A DNA stretch of 64,000 nucleotides from Dehalogenimonas sp. 4OHTPN (GTDB taxonomy: Bacteria; Chloroflexota; Dehalococcoidia; Dehalococcoidales; Dehalococcoidaceae). The stretch is from assembly GCF_040448695.1 (NCBI RefSeq), contig NZ_CP159307.1, positions 62,001-126,000 of the forward strand, given 5' to 3'. Under the pieces are notes generated by a model. That model was not told where the DNA came from. It ran no database searches and was given only the letters and a program-made list of their open reading frames with translations. Below, one piece after another: positions 50,979-60,194 of the stretch (positions are counted from its first letter, which is position 1; the number at the start of each line of letters is the position of its first letter). The position numbers and the translations under genes are program-made.

Positions 50979-51195
50979 GGGCATATACTCGAGAATACTG
51001 AAGAATAGAGACTTGGCTGAGGCTGTTCCTGTCAGATAAGCTTGACGAACTCAGGTGTTCACCTTCGACGAGCTCAACGACGACGGCAACCCGAAGAATC
51101 CGACCGGTGACTGAGCCGTCAGCGGCAACGATAACGGCCAGCGCCGCGCCCCAGACCGGGACCAGCCCTGCCAGCAAACGATTCACCGCGGATAA

Positions 51196-51510
51196 TTACT
51201 CGACGACGACACCGGTGCCGTAAGCGATGCATTCAGCGGCTGAGGTCATGACCATAGAGGTGCCGAAGTTCATGCTGATGACGGCGTTGGCGCCCTTTTT
51301 TTCGGCGTCGGCGATCATGCGCTTCAGCGCTTCTTCGCGGGATTCAGCCATCATCTGAGTGTATTCGTTGATTTCTCCGCCGACCATGCCGCGGAAGCCG
51401 GCCATAATGTCCTTGCCGATATGCTTGGCACGGATGGTGGAACCTCTGACCAGACCGATGGTCTTGACGATGGTTTTACCGGGGATGGATGGCGAGGTTA
51501 CGACGATCAA
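51196..51510 (-). CDS. YbjQ-family protein (UPF0145)
   Basis: Pentameric-barrel-type cytoplasmic protein of 104 aa. Family signatures are VKTIGLVRGSTIRAKHIGKD, EYTQMMAESREEAL and GANAVISMNF. The function is not established; a heavy-metal-binding role has been proposed for the family. It overlaps the upstream membrane gene by ATGA. Confidence 0.92.
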   Translation of the reverse strand: MIVVTSPSIPGKTIVKTIGLVRGSTIRAKHIGKDIMAGFRGMVGGEINEYTQMMAESREEALKRMIADAEKKGANAVISMNFGTSMVMTSAAECIAYGTGVVVE

Positions 51511-51725
51511 TTGTCCACTCCTTTTAAGTATTGTTCATCCTTTTTAGCTTTCAGACGGTCGCGGATGGCCGCGGCCAGTAAGAAGATGGTGCCGGCACCC
51601 AGCGAACCGCCGATGATCCAGGCCACCCCGGGGATTTCACCGGCATCCGCGGTCAGTGCCCAGATAAAAACGCCGACCATGGCCACCAGCGCAACGCCGA
51701 AAAGCACAAAACCCAGAGTTTTCAT
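51507..51725 (-). CDS. Small membrane protein
   Basis: Protein of 72 aa with two predicted transmembrane helices (about 4-25 and 33-53) and a charged cytoplasmic tail. It is coupled to the YbjQ gene (ATGA) and follows sdpI after 12 bp. Unrecognised. Confidence 0.65.
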   Translation of the reverse strand: MKTLGFVLFGVALVAMVGVFIWALTADAGEIPGVAWIIGGSLGAGTIFLLAAAIRDRLKAKKDEQYLKGVDN

Positions 51726-51737
51726 AGACCTCTCCTA

Positions 51738-52409
51738 CTATTTTACGGGACCGTTGCCGCGGTCCGGATCCGCCTTCCAGACGGTGTAAGAATAGATCAT
51801 CAGAAATACGATGGAAGCCAGGAAGGCGCCCATCACGCCGATAAACAGCCACGGCTCCCCGACGATGCCAGCCAAGGCCATAAGCAGGCCGAAGACGACA
51901 AAAATCCTGCCGCCAAGCCGGTGGGTTTTAATCCAGGACAGTTCTGAGGTCAGCGTCCACGGGGTGCGGATGCCGACGAACCAGGTGGGCTTCAACTTGC
52001 CGAAGTAGTTGCCGAGCACCGCCAGCATCAAGCCGACCATGACCATGACCGCTGTGCCGACATCGATCGGTACCTCATGTACCGCCGACGCTACGATAAC
52101 GCCGTGGAGGCCGAACATGAAGACTACCAGGAGCGTCCGAATGATGCGGTAAACGCCGCCGAACTTCTCGTAGTTGACGCGTTTGGGATCAAGGCGGGGC
52201 AGATACAGGAGCAGCAGGTAGATTCCGGCGGCCATCAGCGGCAGGAAGAACAGACCTTCGAATTTGCCGCCGAAGCGGTCCGGCTGGCCAGTGATATCCC
52301 AGTGAACCGGAATACGGTCCGGCGCTGATGACCAGCTCGCCGCCGAAATAACGAACATGGCGGCCAACAGTATCAGGTTGAGCGCTTCGCTGCGCCAGGT
52401 TATTTTCAT
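51738..52409 (-). CDS. sdpI: SdpI-family immunity/signal protein
   Basis: Membrane protein of 223 aa with six predicted helices, a DUF1648 N-terminal part (PDRIPVHWDITGQPDRFGG) and the SdpI signature (NYFGKLKPTWFVGIRTPWTL). In Bacillus, SdpI protects against the SdpC toxin and sequesters SdpR. No SdpC-like toxin is visible here. The ATG overlaps the sdpR stop (ATGA). Confidence 0.88.
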   Translation of the reverse strand: MKITWRSEALNLILLAAMFVISAASWSSAPDRIPVHWDITGQPDRFGGKFEGLFFLPLMAAGIYLLLLYLPRLDPKRVNYEKFGGVYRIIRTLLVVFMFGLHGVIVASAVHEVPIDVGTAVMVMVGLMLAVLGNYFGKLKPTWFVGIRTPWTLTSELSWIKTHRLGGRIFVVFGLLMALAGIVGEPWLFIGVMGAFLASIVFLMIYSYTVWKADPDRGNGPVK

Positions 52410-52723
52410 GACAGCTTGGGTTCCTCCATTGAAGAAGACTTGCCGACCTTGAACAGATCCATCAACGCCGCCATGGTCTCGTCAACGACTGAAAGATTCA
52501 GCGAGTAGACGATGGTGGCGCCGCGGCGCTCTTCCTGGATCAGGTCAGCGTTTTTTAGAACCAAAAAATGACCGGAAAGGGTGGATTTGGCCAGGTCAAA
52601 TTTTTCAGCGATCTCGCCGGCGGTCATCGGCCGCTCGCCAAGCAGTTTTAAGATTCTGCGCCGGGTGGCGTCGGCCAGGGCTTTATAAACGCTTTCGCTC
52701 ATATCAGTTCGGTATTTCGCCAA
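52406..52723 (-). CDS. sdpR: ArsR-family regulator SdpR
   Basis: Winged-helix repressor of 105 aa: VYKALADATRRRILKLLGERP, then the recognition helix AKSTLSGHFLVLKNADLI. It lacks the metal-binding Cys of ArsR metal sensors, matching the SdpR branch. It precedes sdpI in a coupled pair and probably represses its own operon. Confidence 0.9.
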   Translation of the reverse strand: MAKYRTDMSESVYKALADATRRRILKLLGERPMTAGEIAEKFDLAKSTLSGHFLVLKNADLIQEERRGATIVYSLNLSVVDETMAALMDLFKVGKSSSMEEPKLS

Positions 52724-52849
52724 CTACCGAAATGATACGACAGGGAGGGAATAATGTCAAGATGAGAGTCTTTTACCCCGGACAAAACCGGCGGGCGACG
52801 TCCTTCAACCGAAGGATCGCGCCTGCAGGGTCCAACCAGTCCGCCCGGT

Positions 52850-52875
52850 GGATTCCCGCCTACGCGGGAATGACA
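52850..52875. repeat. Intergenic palindromic repeat
   Basis: Stem TTCCCGC/GCGGGAA (52853-52859 with 52864-52870) around CTAC, within a GGATTCCCGCC...GGGAATGACA unit of the kind scattered through many bacterial genomes. It lies 4 bp past the cysS stop. Only one copy is seen in this window. Confidence 0.5.
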
Positions 52876-52878
52876 ATA

Positions 52879-54315
52879 CTATTTTGGCTTGTACTCCCAG
52901 GTAGTACCTGAGGGCGTGTCCTTCAAGCTGACGCCGATGCTCTCCAGTTTACCACGGAGGACGTCGGCATTAGCGAAATCTTTAGCCTTGCGCAGTTCAG
53001 CCCGCAGGGCGATAACATCCGCCATGGCCTTCCCGGCGTCGCCGTTCCAGTCCGGGACATCGCGGTCAAGTTCCCGGAAAATCTCGGCACCGGTCTCGGC
53101 GATTTCCCCACTATCGGCGGCGGTCTTCGCAGCCACTAACCTCAAGCCGAGGACATCCGCCAATTCCCGGAGCGAAGTTTTAGCTGCCGAGGCGTCGCCG
53201 CCCTCAGAATCAATGCGGTTCAGGTCGCGGGCCAAATCGAACAGCGTAGCCAGAGCCCGCGGCGTGTTGAAGTCATCGTCCATGGTCTCGATGAAGCGTT
53301 TGCGATAAGCCTCGCCGTCGAATGCGACAACCTTGCCGCCGCCCGCCGCCTGGAGCGCCTGGGCCAGCCGCTGGGCGCCTTTCTCCGCGCCGTCGATGAC
53401 CTCCACCGAAAAGGTCAGCGGGCTGCGGTAATGCGAGCTAAGGACAAAAATGCGCAGGGCGTCGGCGGAGTTCCTCGACAGGAAATCTTTGATGGTAATC
53501 AGGTTACCGACGGACTTACTCATTTTCTCGCCGCCGAGTTGCAGCAGACCGTTGTGCAGCCAGTAGCGGACGAAGGGCTTTTTGCCGGTAAAGCTTTCCG
53601 ACTGGGCAATCTCGTTTTCATGGTGGGGGAAGATCAGGTCGGCGCCGCCGCCGTGGATATCTATCGTCTCGCCCAGGTACTTGCGGCTCATAGCCGAGCA
53701 TTCGATGTGCCAGCCGGGCCGCCCCTTGCCCCAGGGCGAATCCCAGGACGGCTCACCGGGCTTGGCCGCCTTCCACAGCACGAAGTCCATGGGGTGTTCT
53801 TTATCCTCCCCGACCTCGATCCGGGCGCCGGCCTGCATCTGGTCCAGGGTGCGGTGTGAAAGCTTGCCGTAATCGTCGAGTTTGGTCACCCGGAAATAAA
53901 CCGAGCCTTTGGCCTCGTAGGCAAATCCTTTGTTAACCAGGCCCTGTACCAGTTCGATGATCGACGGAATCTCACGCGTCACTCTGGGGTAAGCGTCAGC
54001 GGGCATGATGTTCAGAGCGGCCATATCGGCCTGGAAATCGGCGATGTTGCGGTCGGCCAGTTCCAGCGGGGTGATGCCCAGGGGCGCGGCCTTGGCAATG
54101 ATCTTGTCATCGACATCGGTGAAATTCTGAACGTATTTTACCCGGTAGTCGCGGTACAGCAGAAAGCGCCGAATGACGTCGAAGTTGATGTAGCTCATGG
54201 CGTGCCCGATATGGGCCGCGGACTGCGGCGTGATGCCGCAGACATACATCTTGACCGGGTCGCCCTCGGGAATAAATTCTTCCTTGCGGCCGGTGAGAGT
54301 GTTCGAGATTTTCAT
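52879..54315 (-). CDS. cysS: Cysteinyl-tRNA synthetase
   Basis: Class I synthetase of 478 aa that charges tRNA-Cys. The HIGH motif appears as [12 protein letters not shown] (near residue 36) and the KMSKS motif as KMSKSVGN (near 263). The zinc ligands are Cys26, the CSAMS region, and [10 protein letters not shown]. Length is normal. It ends just before an intergenic repeat. Confidence 0.97.
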   Translation of the reverse strand: MKISNTLTGRKEEFIPEGDPVKMYVCGITPQSAAHIGHAMSYINFDVIRRFLLYRDYRVKYVQNFTDVDDKIIAKAAPLGITPLELADRNIADFQADMAALNIMPADAYPRVTREIPSIIELVQGLVNKGFAYEAKGSVYFRVTKLDDYGKLSHRTLDQMQAGARIEVGEDKEHPMDFVLWKAAKPGEPSWDSPWGKGRPGWHIECSAMSRKYLGETIDIHGGGADLIFPHHENEIAQSESFTGKKPFVRYWLHNGLLQLGGEKMSKSVGNLITIKDFLSRNSADALRIFVLSSHYRSPLTFSVEVIDGAEKGAQRLAQALQAAGGGKVVAFDGEAYRKRFIETMDDDFNTPRALATLFDLARDLNRIDSEGGDASAAKTSLRELADVLGLRLVAAKTAADSGEIAETGAEIFRELDRDVPDWNGDAGKAMADVIALRAELRKAKDFANADVLRGKLESIGVSLKDTPSGTTWEYKPK

Positions 54316-54354
54316 AGCGGCGAGTATATCACGGCCACGGGGTTGTGGCGAAGC

Positions 54355-54831
54355 CTATTTTTCGATCAGCGCCGATGCCCAGGCGGCCATGCCTTCTTCC
54401 CGGCCGATGAAGCCCAACTCCTCGGAGGTGGAGGCCTTAATGTTCACATCGGTCGGATCGATACCCAGGGTTTTGGCGATATTGTGACACATGGCCGGTA
54501 CGTGGCCGCGAAGTTTGGGCTGCTCGGCGACCACGGTGACGTCGATATTGCCAACCTTCCAACCATTATTCGTGAGCATACCGCCGACGCGCTCCAGCAG
54601 TTTCAAGGAGGAGATGCCTTTATACTGGGGATCGCCAGGCGGAAAGTGGGCGCCGATGTCGCCCAGGCCGGCGGCGCCCAGAAGCGCGTCCATGACAGCA
54701 TGGAGCAGGACATCCGCGTCGCTCCAGCCGATCAGGCCGTGGCTCCAGGGAATCTCCACGCCGCCCAGGACAAGCCTGTGGCCGGGCGCCAGTCGGTGGA
54801 CGTCATAACCCAGACCGGTGCGCATTTTCAT
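54355..54831 (-). CDS. ispF: 2-C-methyl-D-erythritol 2,4-cyclodiphosphate synthase
   Basis: MEP-pathway enzyme for isoprenoid precursors, 158 aa. Metal ligands lie in GYDVHRL and GWSDADVLLHAVMDALLGA, and the phosphate-binding loop is in the C-terminal half (STSEELGFIGREEGM). It starts one base after ispD stops, so the two are co-translated. Confidence 0.97.
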   Translation of the reverse strand: MKMRTGLGYDVHRLAPGHRLVLGGVEIPWSHGLIGWSDADVLLHAVMDALLGAAGLGDIGAHFPPGDPQYKGISSLKLLERVGGMLTNNGWKVGNIDVTVVAEQPKLRGHVPAMCHNIAKTLGIDPTDVNIKASTSEELGFIGREEGMAAWASALIEK

Positions 54832-54832
54832 C

Positions 54833-55525
54833 TTATTCCCCGCTTCTGCGCCACAGCATTTCAGCAGTGGCCAGGCTTTCCGGCGTGGTTATCTTGATAT
54901 TGCCGTAAGTGCCCTGGAAAATCTTAACCGCCGCTCCCAGGCGTTCCACTAACGAGGCGTCATCGGTGACCGAAGCGTCTTCGGCGGCTTCGTAAGCCCG
55001 GCGGATAAGGTCATAGCGGAAAACCTGAGGCGTCTGAACAGCCCACAGCCGCTCCCGCGGCAGAGTAGTTTCGATCACGCCGTCTTCTCTGGAAAGCTTG
55101 ATCGTGTCAGTCACCGGCACGGCGGAGACCGCGGCGCCGGATTCGGCGGCAGCCTCAATGCCGTCGTCAATCTGGTGCAGCCGCATCAGCGGCCGGGCGC
55201 CGTCATGGATGAAGACCCACTTGGCATCGCCTTCGAGCCTCTTCAGCGCGTTCATGACCGAGTCCTGGCGTCGCTCGCCCCCGGCAACGATGTCAGTGAC
55301 CTTGCGCCATTTTTCATAGTCCGCCAGCCGTTTGCCCTCGCCCATACGCTCAGCGTTGAGGACGATGATGATGCGGTCGATCATCGGGTGGCATTCAAAA
55401 GGGTATACCGTCCGCGCCAGCACCGGGCGGTTGCCAAGCAGAGTGAAAATCTTGTCCACCCCCTGCATGCGTTCGCTGCGGCCGGCGGCGGCGATTATTG
55501 CGGCGACTCTTTCTCCGTTGAACAT
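54833..55525 (-). CDS. ispD: 2-C-methyl-D-erythritol 4-phosphate cytidylyltransferase
   Basis: MEP-pathway nucleotidyltransferase of 230 aa. The CTP-binding start AAIIAAAGRSERMQG, VFIHDGARPLM and the later VQTPQVFRYDLIRRA are diagnostic. It precedes ispF in a two-gene operon. Confidence 0.96.
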   Translation of the reverse strand: MFNGERVAAIIAAAGRSERMQGVDKIFTLLGNRPVLARTVYPFECHPMIDRIIIVLNAERMGEGKRLADYEKWRKVTDIVAGGERRQDSVMNALKRLEGDAKWVFIHDGARPLMRLHQIDDGIEAAAESGAAVSAVPVTDTIKLSREDGVIETTLPRERLWAVQTPQVFRYDLIRRAYEAAEDASVTDDASLVERLGAAVKIFQGTYGNIKITTPESLATAEMLWRRSGE

Positions 55526-55658
55526 AGTGTTTATTATACGCTATCCGGAAGGGACGGCGCTACGTACCAAAGGATTAGAGCTGATTTCCGATACTTGAAT
55601 GACAGCCTGACTGAAGCGGTGTACAATCATCTGAAAACTTTGACCGAGGCTTGCCGGG

Positions 55659-56684
55659 ATGCGTTTGATAGACTTACGAAGCGATACCATTACCCATCCG
55701 ACTCAGGAGATGCGCCAGGCGATGTTCTGCGCTGAAGTCGGCGACGACGTCTTTTCAGAAGACCCCACCGTCAACCGGCTGGAGGAGATGGCCGCCGCGA
55801 TCACCGGCAAAGAAGCCGCTGTTTTCACCCCCAGCGGCACGATGAGCAATCTTATCGCGGTGATGAGCCATACCCGCCACGGCGACGAAATCATCCTCGG
55901 CGAGAAGGCGCACATATTTCTGAACGAAGCCGGCGGCGCCGCGGCGCTGGGCGGGGTAAGCTTGCGGACGCTGCCCAACAACCCGGACGGTACCATCGAC
56001 CTCGAAAGGATCGAGGGGGCGGTGAGGGGCAAGAACCTGCACTGGCCGCCGTCGAAACTCTTATGCCTTGAAAATACCCACAACTTCTGCGGCGGCGCGG
56101 TGTTGGACGTGGAATACACCATCGAAGCCGCCAAAACAGCCCGGCGCCATAATCTACTCGTACACCTCGACGGGGCCCGTCTTTTCAACGCTGCGGTAGC
56201 CCTGGGCGTGCCAGCCTCAGACCTGTGCCGGCCGGTGGATTCGGTCTGCTTCTGCCTGTCAAAAGGCCTTTCGGCGCCGGTGGGTTCGGTGCTGTGCGGC
56301 ACTGGAGATTTCATCGCCCGGGCCAGAAAGCTGCGCAAGATGGTCGGCGGCGGCATGCGCCAGGCCGGAATCATCGCCGCGGCGGGCATCGTCTGTCTGG
56401 AGACCTGCGTCGAGCGGCTGGCCGACGACCACAGGAACGCGCAAGCATTGGCTGAAGGGCTGCGGCAGATTCCGGGACTCGAAGTCGAGAAACCCCAGAC
56501 AAACATCGTAATGATCGGCACCGGCGAAATTCCCGCCGCCGATTTCGTCAAAAAAGCCGCCGAGGCCGGGGTCAAGATGATCTCCGTAGGAACCAGTCGG
56601 GTGCGGGCGGTGACTCATCGCATGGTGACGGCCGAGGATATTTCAGAGGCGGTGCGGCGGCTGAAGAAGGCGATGGCAGCATGA
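55659..56684 (+). CDS. ltaE: Low-specificity L-threonine aldolase
   Basis: PLP-dependent enzyme of 341 aa that splits threonine or allo-threonine to glycine and acetaldehyde. The start MRLIDLRSDTITHPTQEM, the PLP-stacking SGTMSNLIA and the Asp of VHLDGARLFNA are typical. The PLP-binding Lys is in CLSKGLSAPVGS (near residue 201). It is followed by a HEAT-like gene with an ATGA overlap. Confidence 0.95.
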   Translation: MRLIDLRSDTITHPTQEMRQAMFCAEVGDDVFSEDPTVNRLEEMAAAITGKEAAVFTPSGTMSNLIAVMSHTRHGDEIILGEKAHIFLNEAGGAAALGGVSLRTLPNNPDGTIDLERIEGAVRGKNLHWPPSKLLCLENTHNFCGGAVLDVEYTIEAAKTARRHNLLVHLDGARLFNAAVALGVPASDLCRPVDSVCFCLSKGLSAPVGSVLCGTGDFIARARKLRKMVGGGMRQAGIIAAAGIVCLETCVERLADDHRNAQALAEGLRQIPGLEVEKPQTNIVMIGTGEIPAADFVKKAAEAGVKMISVGTSRVRAVTHRMVTAEDISEAVRRLKKAMAA

Positions 56685-57301
56685 AACCCACCAAAACTGA
56701 GATTGCTGCGCTGGTGACACAATCAACTACCGACGACGGAAAGCTGGCCGAGCTTGTCGCCGGATTGTCATCGAAAGACCTGATAACCAAGCAGCGGAGC
56801 TTCCTGTCGCTTCAAAAACTCGTCGAGGGGAATCCGGCGCGCCTGTACCAGCGGCACTGGTACAGTATCGCCGCCATGCTTGACCACTCCGGCGTCGATG
56901 CCAAGTACATCGCCATCTACCTTCTGGCCGGCATGACAGCAGCGGACGCCGATGACCGGTTCGACGAGGTTTTCTACAAATACTTCTCGCTGCTGGATGA
57001 CAACACCCTCATCGCTCCAATGCACGTGGCTTTAAACGCCGCGGCGGTCCATAAAGCCAAGCCGGAACTCCGCGAGGACATCGTCAAGCTGCTGATAAGC
57101 ATCGATAAGACCCACCACACCCCGGCTCGGAAGGCGCTGATCGCCGCCTACGCCATCGAGTCGCTGGATAAAATTTTCGACGATGTCGAGGATAAGGCGG
57201 CGGTGCTGGAGTTCGTCCGCGGCTACGTCAAAGCGCCCAGCCCCAAGGCTCGCACCATGGCCAAGGCATTCCTCAAAAAGCGCGAAAAAACCGCGGTCTA
57301 G
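56681..57301 (+). CDS. HEAT-like helical repeat protein
   Basis: Unrecognised all-helical protein of 206 aa. The pattern of paired helices (for instance DLITKQRSFLSLQKLVE and AKYIAIYLLAGMTA) suggests an ARM/HEAT scaffold. No signal or membrane segment. Coupled to ltaE (ATGA). The last 4 bp overlap the convergent FmdB-type gene. Confidence 0.7.
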   Translation: MKPTKTEIAALVTQSTTDDGKLAELVAGLSSKDLITKQRSFLSLQKLVEGNPARLYQRHWYSIAAMLDHSGVDAKYIAIYLLAGMTAADADDRFDEVFYKYFSLLDDNTLIAPMHVALNAAAVHKAKPELREDIVKLLISIDKTHHTPARKALIAAYAIESLDKIFDDVEDKAAVLEFVRGYVKAPSPKARTMAKAFLKKREKTAV

Positions 57302-57546
57302 TGGCCGCAGCAGCTGCCGCCGCCACCACCGCCGCCGCAGGATGACACCTGGCTGCGGTCTTCGGCCCCACAGCAGGTCTTGCCGCCGGGGTTGCAGCGG
57401 TTGAGGACGACCGGGATGGAGCGCTGCTTTTCCAGGTCGGCGCCGCCGCATGACCCGCAAGCAAAGTTGGCGCATTTGCCGGTGTATGACACCAGAAGTT
57501 CGGTCACGGCGCCGCAGGCGCGGCATTTGAAGTCATAGATGGGCAT
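57298..57546 (-). CDS. FmdB-type zinc-ribbon protein
   Basis: Small protein of 82 aa with the family start MPIYDFKCRACG and a second pair CGSCGG, forming a zinc ribbon. Further cysteines (CC near residue 58, and CGGGGGGGSCC at the end) are typical of longer FmdB-like proteins. Proposed regulatory roles in the family are not proven here. It lies 15 bp after the NifX-like gene. Confidence 0.85.
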   Translation of the reverse strand: MPIYDFKCRACGAVTELLVSYTGKCANFACGSCGGADLEKQRSIPVVLNRCNPGGKTCCGAEDRSQVSSCGGGGGGGSCCGH

Positions 57547-57561
57547 TTCTTCCTCGATTCC

Positions 57562-57963
57562 TCAATGCAGTCGGTCCATACGGTTCTCCAACCGCCCTTC
57601 GATCATGGCTTTGATTACCTCGTCCGGGTCTTTGAGGTCGGTCAGCACCGGCTCGATGTCCTTCTCAATCATGCTCCGGTGAGCGCCGCCGCCCATGTGT
57701 CCGGCGACGATGACCCCGCAGTCCTCGGCGGCAGAAAGCATGGATTTATGCTTATTCTGCGACGCCGCGTCGGCGCCATGCTCGCCGTGGCAGGAGTGTG
57801 GCTCGTTGCCGTGCTCATGGAGAAAGCTATGATGGCCGACCTTATCCCGCACCTCACAGGCGGTGACCTTATCGTTATCTATCGTGTAAACGATGTAGTA
57901 CGGCGCCCGGCCGAAGTGCTGCGAGATATTCTTGCCGTCATCCGAGGCGATGGCTATCTTCAT
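57562..57963 (-). CDS. NifX/NifB C-terminal-like dinitrogenase cofactor-binding family protein
   Basis: Protein of 133 aa of the Fe-Mo-cofactor-binding fold (COG1433). The start MKIAIASDDGKNISQHFGRAPYY is shown by its core ISQHFGRAP, and the VAGHMGGGA loop follows. A His/Cys-rich insert (HHSFLHEHGNEPHSCHGEHG, about 44-63) is unusual and could bind metal. No nif genes are present, so nitrogen fixation is not implied. Confidence 0.87.
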   Translation of the reverse strand: MKIAIASDDGKNISQHFGRAPYYIVYTIDNDKVTACEVRDKVGHHSFLHEHGNEPHSCHGEHGADAASQNKHKSMLSAAEDCGVIVAGHMGGGAHRSMIEKDIEPVLTDLKDPDEVIKAMIEGRLENRMDRLH

Positions 57964-58041
57964 AAGAGTCTCCTGGAAAAGCGAGTCGGTTAGCCAAGCA
58001 TAACACCTGTAAGTTAGCCCGTCAACTAGTGGTTTTTGGTC

Positions 58042-58079
58042 GAATAGAAGGGGAGGACTCTCATCCTCCCCTTCTATTC
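58042..58079. terminator. Long perfect hairpin between two minus-strand genes
   Basis: 16-bp perfect inverted repeat (58042-58057 with 58064-58079), 6-nt loop, 14 bp after the chagasin-like gene. No T-run follows immediately on either strand. Termination or mRNA 3'-end protection is likely. Confidence 0.65.
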
Positions 58080-58092
58080 AGACAGCCGACAA

Positions 58093-58605
58093 CTAATTAA
58101 CGGTAATGTTGAGCGTCAGCGTCCAGGCATCTTGCTGGCCGCCCTGCCATGACTGAGAGTATTCAAATTTGATCGTTGTGACGCCAGCTGCCAGAGTCTT
58201 GAATGTCCAGACATCCTTACCGGCGGCGCCGGGCATCATCAACGAAGGCTCAACGAACTGGCGGGAATACTGCGAAAGCAAAGCCCCGTCACCAATAACC
58301 GCCTCTGCCCAGCTAAAGCCGGTGGAAGGATTGGAGGCCAGGGTGACGATGACCGAACCGGGCTTGGCGACGGTGACGTCCCTGACGATATGCTTCTGGC
58401 TCAATAGTTCGTCGTAGGTCAGCTCGATCTGGACCGAAGTGGTGCGGTCGTCGAGAGGCGGCACGACGGGCGGGTTGTTGTCGGTGATTTCAGGTTCGTT
58501 GGCCGCCTCGGCGTTGGGCGCGGCGCATCCTCCCAGGACCATAGTCAGGATCAATAGCGGCATCAAACCCCAAAGCAGGCTCTTGTTTTTGAGTGATTTT
58601 CCCAT
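58093..58605 (-). CDS. Chagasin-type (I42) cysteine protease inhibitor lipoprotein
   Basis: Exported lipoprotein of 170 aa. The lipobox is LGGC with Cys27, followed by a low-complexity linker. The three inhibitor loops of the chagasin family are visible: SNPSTGFSW (the NPTTG loop), GAAGKDVWTF (the GXXG...W loop) and YSQSWQGG (the R/SxW loop). It would block papain-like cysteine proteases outside the cell. No target protease is seen in the window. Confidence 0.85.
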   Translation of the reverse strand: MGKSLKNKSLLWGLMPLLILTMVLGGCAAPNAEAANEPEITDNNPPVVPPLDDRTTSVQIELTYDELLSQKHIVRDVTVAKPGSVIVTLASNPSTGFSWAEAVIGDGALLSQYSRQFVEPSLMMPGAAGKDVWTFKTLAAGVTTIKFEYSQSWQGGQQDAWTLTLNITVN

Positions 58606-58788
58606 ATCTTTCTCCTTTTTATTTTGGGTCGACCAGTCGTTTTACATCAGATACAACGAGGCCCGCCCGCGGCGGATAGCCTCTTGCGGCGCCGGTTGTC
58701 AAAAACTCCCCTTAAGGTCAGGTATGGACTAGTCCTTGCGGCCGATGCCTTGCTTGCGCCCGCCGCCCCGTTGCGCTAAAGTTTGCCC

Positions 58789-60192
58789 ATGCCTAAGTCC
58801 CGCGTCGTCTTCGTCTGCTCCGGCTGCGGCCAGGAGTCCCCAAAATGGCAGGGCAAGTGTCCCGGCTGCGGCGAGTGGAATACGCTCTTCGAGCAGACCG
58901 TCGCCGTCGTGAAGGCGACATCCCTCCGCCGCGCCCTCACTAACGCGCCGCAGGCTCTGTCCGAAGTCGCTTCGACCGGCCACGAGCGTATCCCCCTTTC
59001 AATGGGCGAGGTCAGCCGGGTACTGGGCGGCGGCCTGGTACCGGGATCTTTGATCCTTTTCGGCGGCGAGCCGGGCATCGGCAAGTCAACGCTGCTCCTT
59101 CAGGTGGCGGCGCAGACCGCCGAATCGTCCAAATCGCCCGTGCTGTACGTTTCCGGCGAGGAAACGCGGCCGCAGATCAAGATGAGGGCCAAGAGATTGG
59201 GCATCGAGGGCGGCGGGCTTTACCTCCTCAACGAGACCGACCTCGACCAGATCATCGCCGAGATGGACAAGCTCTCACCGGCCCTGGTCATCATCGATTC
59301 CATCCAGACGGTCTACACTTCTGACATCGAGATGGCCCCCGGCGGCGTGTCCCAGGTGCGGGAGTGCGCCGCGCGCCTGGTGACCTGGGCCAAGGCGTCT
59401 CAGACGCCGGTACTAATCGCCGGGCACGTCACCAAGGACGGCGCCATCGCCGGGCCGCGACTCCTGGAACACATCGTGGACACCGTTCTCTACCTGGAGG
59501 GCGAACCGTTCTCCAGCTATCGCATCCTGCGGTCGGTCAAGAATCGCTACGGCTCGGTCAACGAGGTCGGCATCTTCGAGATGAAAGAAGACGGCCTGCG
59601 GCAGGTGGACAACCCCTCCGAGGTCTTCTTATCGCGCGACCGCCAGAACACTGTCGGTTCGGCCGTGGTGCCGGTGCTGGAGGGCTCCCGCCCTCTCCTC
59701 GTCGAAATCCAGGCCCTGACCAACATGACCAGCTTCGGCCAGCCGCGGCGGACGGCCAACGGCCTCGACTTCGGGCGTCTGCTTATCATCACCGCCGTGC
59801 TGTCGCGGCGGGCTTACTTGAAACTGGGGACGCAGGATGTCATCGCCTCGGTCACCGGCGGCCTCCACGTGGCGGAACCTGCCGCCGACCTGGCCGCCGC
59901 CCTGGCAATAGCATCGAGCTACAAAAACGCGCCGGTCGATCCGCAGCTTGTCGCCATCGGCGAAGTGGGTCTCTCCGGCGAGATCAGGAACGTGCCGCAG
60001 ATCGAACGCCGGCTGGCCGAGGCCGACCGGCTGGGTTTCAGGAAGGCGCTCGTCCCGGTCAATGCCAGGATCAAACCGCCGTCAACGGATTTCAAGCTGA
60101 TCCCCGTCCGCGACATCCGCCAGGCGCTGCGGGAGGGCTTGACCGCCGCCCGGGAAGAACCCGAGGCCGAAACCGGGCAGTGTCTTCTCTGA
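58789..60192 (+). CDS. radA: DNA repair protein RadA
   Basis: Recombination protein of 467 aa with an N-terminal C4 zinc finger (CSGCGQ...CPGCGEW), Walker A GEPGIGKST (near 93) and the VKNRYG motif that is diagnostic for RadA (usual form KNRFG). The C-terminal Lon-protease-like domain includes DLAAALAIASSY. I use the ATG at 58789; an in-frame TTG two codons earlier is less likely. A small membrane gene starts 2 bp after its stop. Confidence 0.95.
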   Translation: MPKSRVVFVCSGCGQESPKWQGKCPGCGEWNTLFEQTVAVVKATSLRRALTNAPQALSEVASTGHERIPLSMGEVSRVLGGGLVPGSLILFGGEPGIGKSTLLLQVAAQTAESSKSPVLYVSGEETRPQIKMRAKRLGIEGGGLYLLNETDLDQIIAEMDKLSPALVIIDSIQTVYTSDIEMAPGGVSQVRECAARLVTWAKASQTPVLIAGHVTKDGAIAGPRLLEHIVDTVLYLEGEPFSSYRILRSVKNRYGSVNEVGIFEMKEDGLRQVDNPSEVFLSRDRQNTVGSAVVPVLEGSRPLLVEIQALTNMTSFGQPRRTANGLDFGRLLIITAVLSRRAYLKLGTQDVIASVTGGLHVAEPAADLAAALAIASSYKNAPVDPQLVAIGEVGLSGEIRNVPQIERRLAEADRLGFRKALVPVNARIKPPSTDFKLIPVRDIRQALREGLTAAREEPEAETGQCLL

Positions 60193-60194
60193 CG

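Noticed and set aside
50921-51195. A 92-codon minus-strand frame between the YbjQ gene and rplU
   Set aside because: It would overlap the rplU start and promoter and has no family resemblance.
58042-58079. Possible CRISPR repeat or mobile-element end
   Set aside because: Single perfect hairpin with no repeated copies or spacers; best read as a 3'-end structure.
59364-60194. Long alternative frame inside radA
   Set aside because: Shadow of the high-GC radA gene; only its last part, from ATG 60195, is a real gene in that frame.
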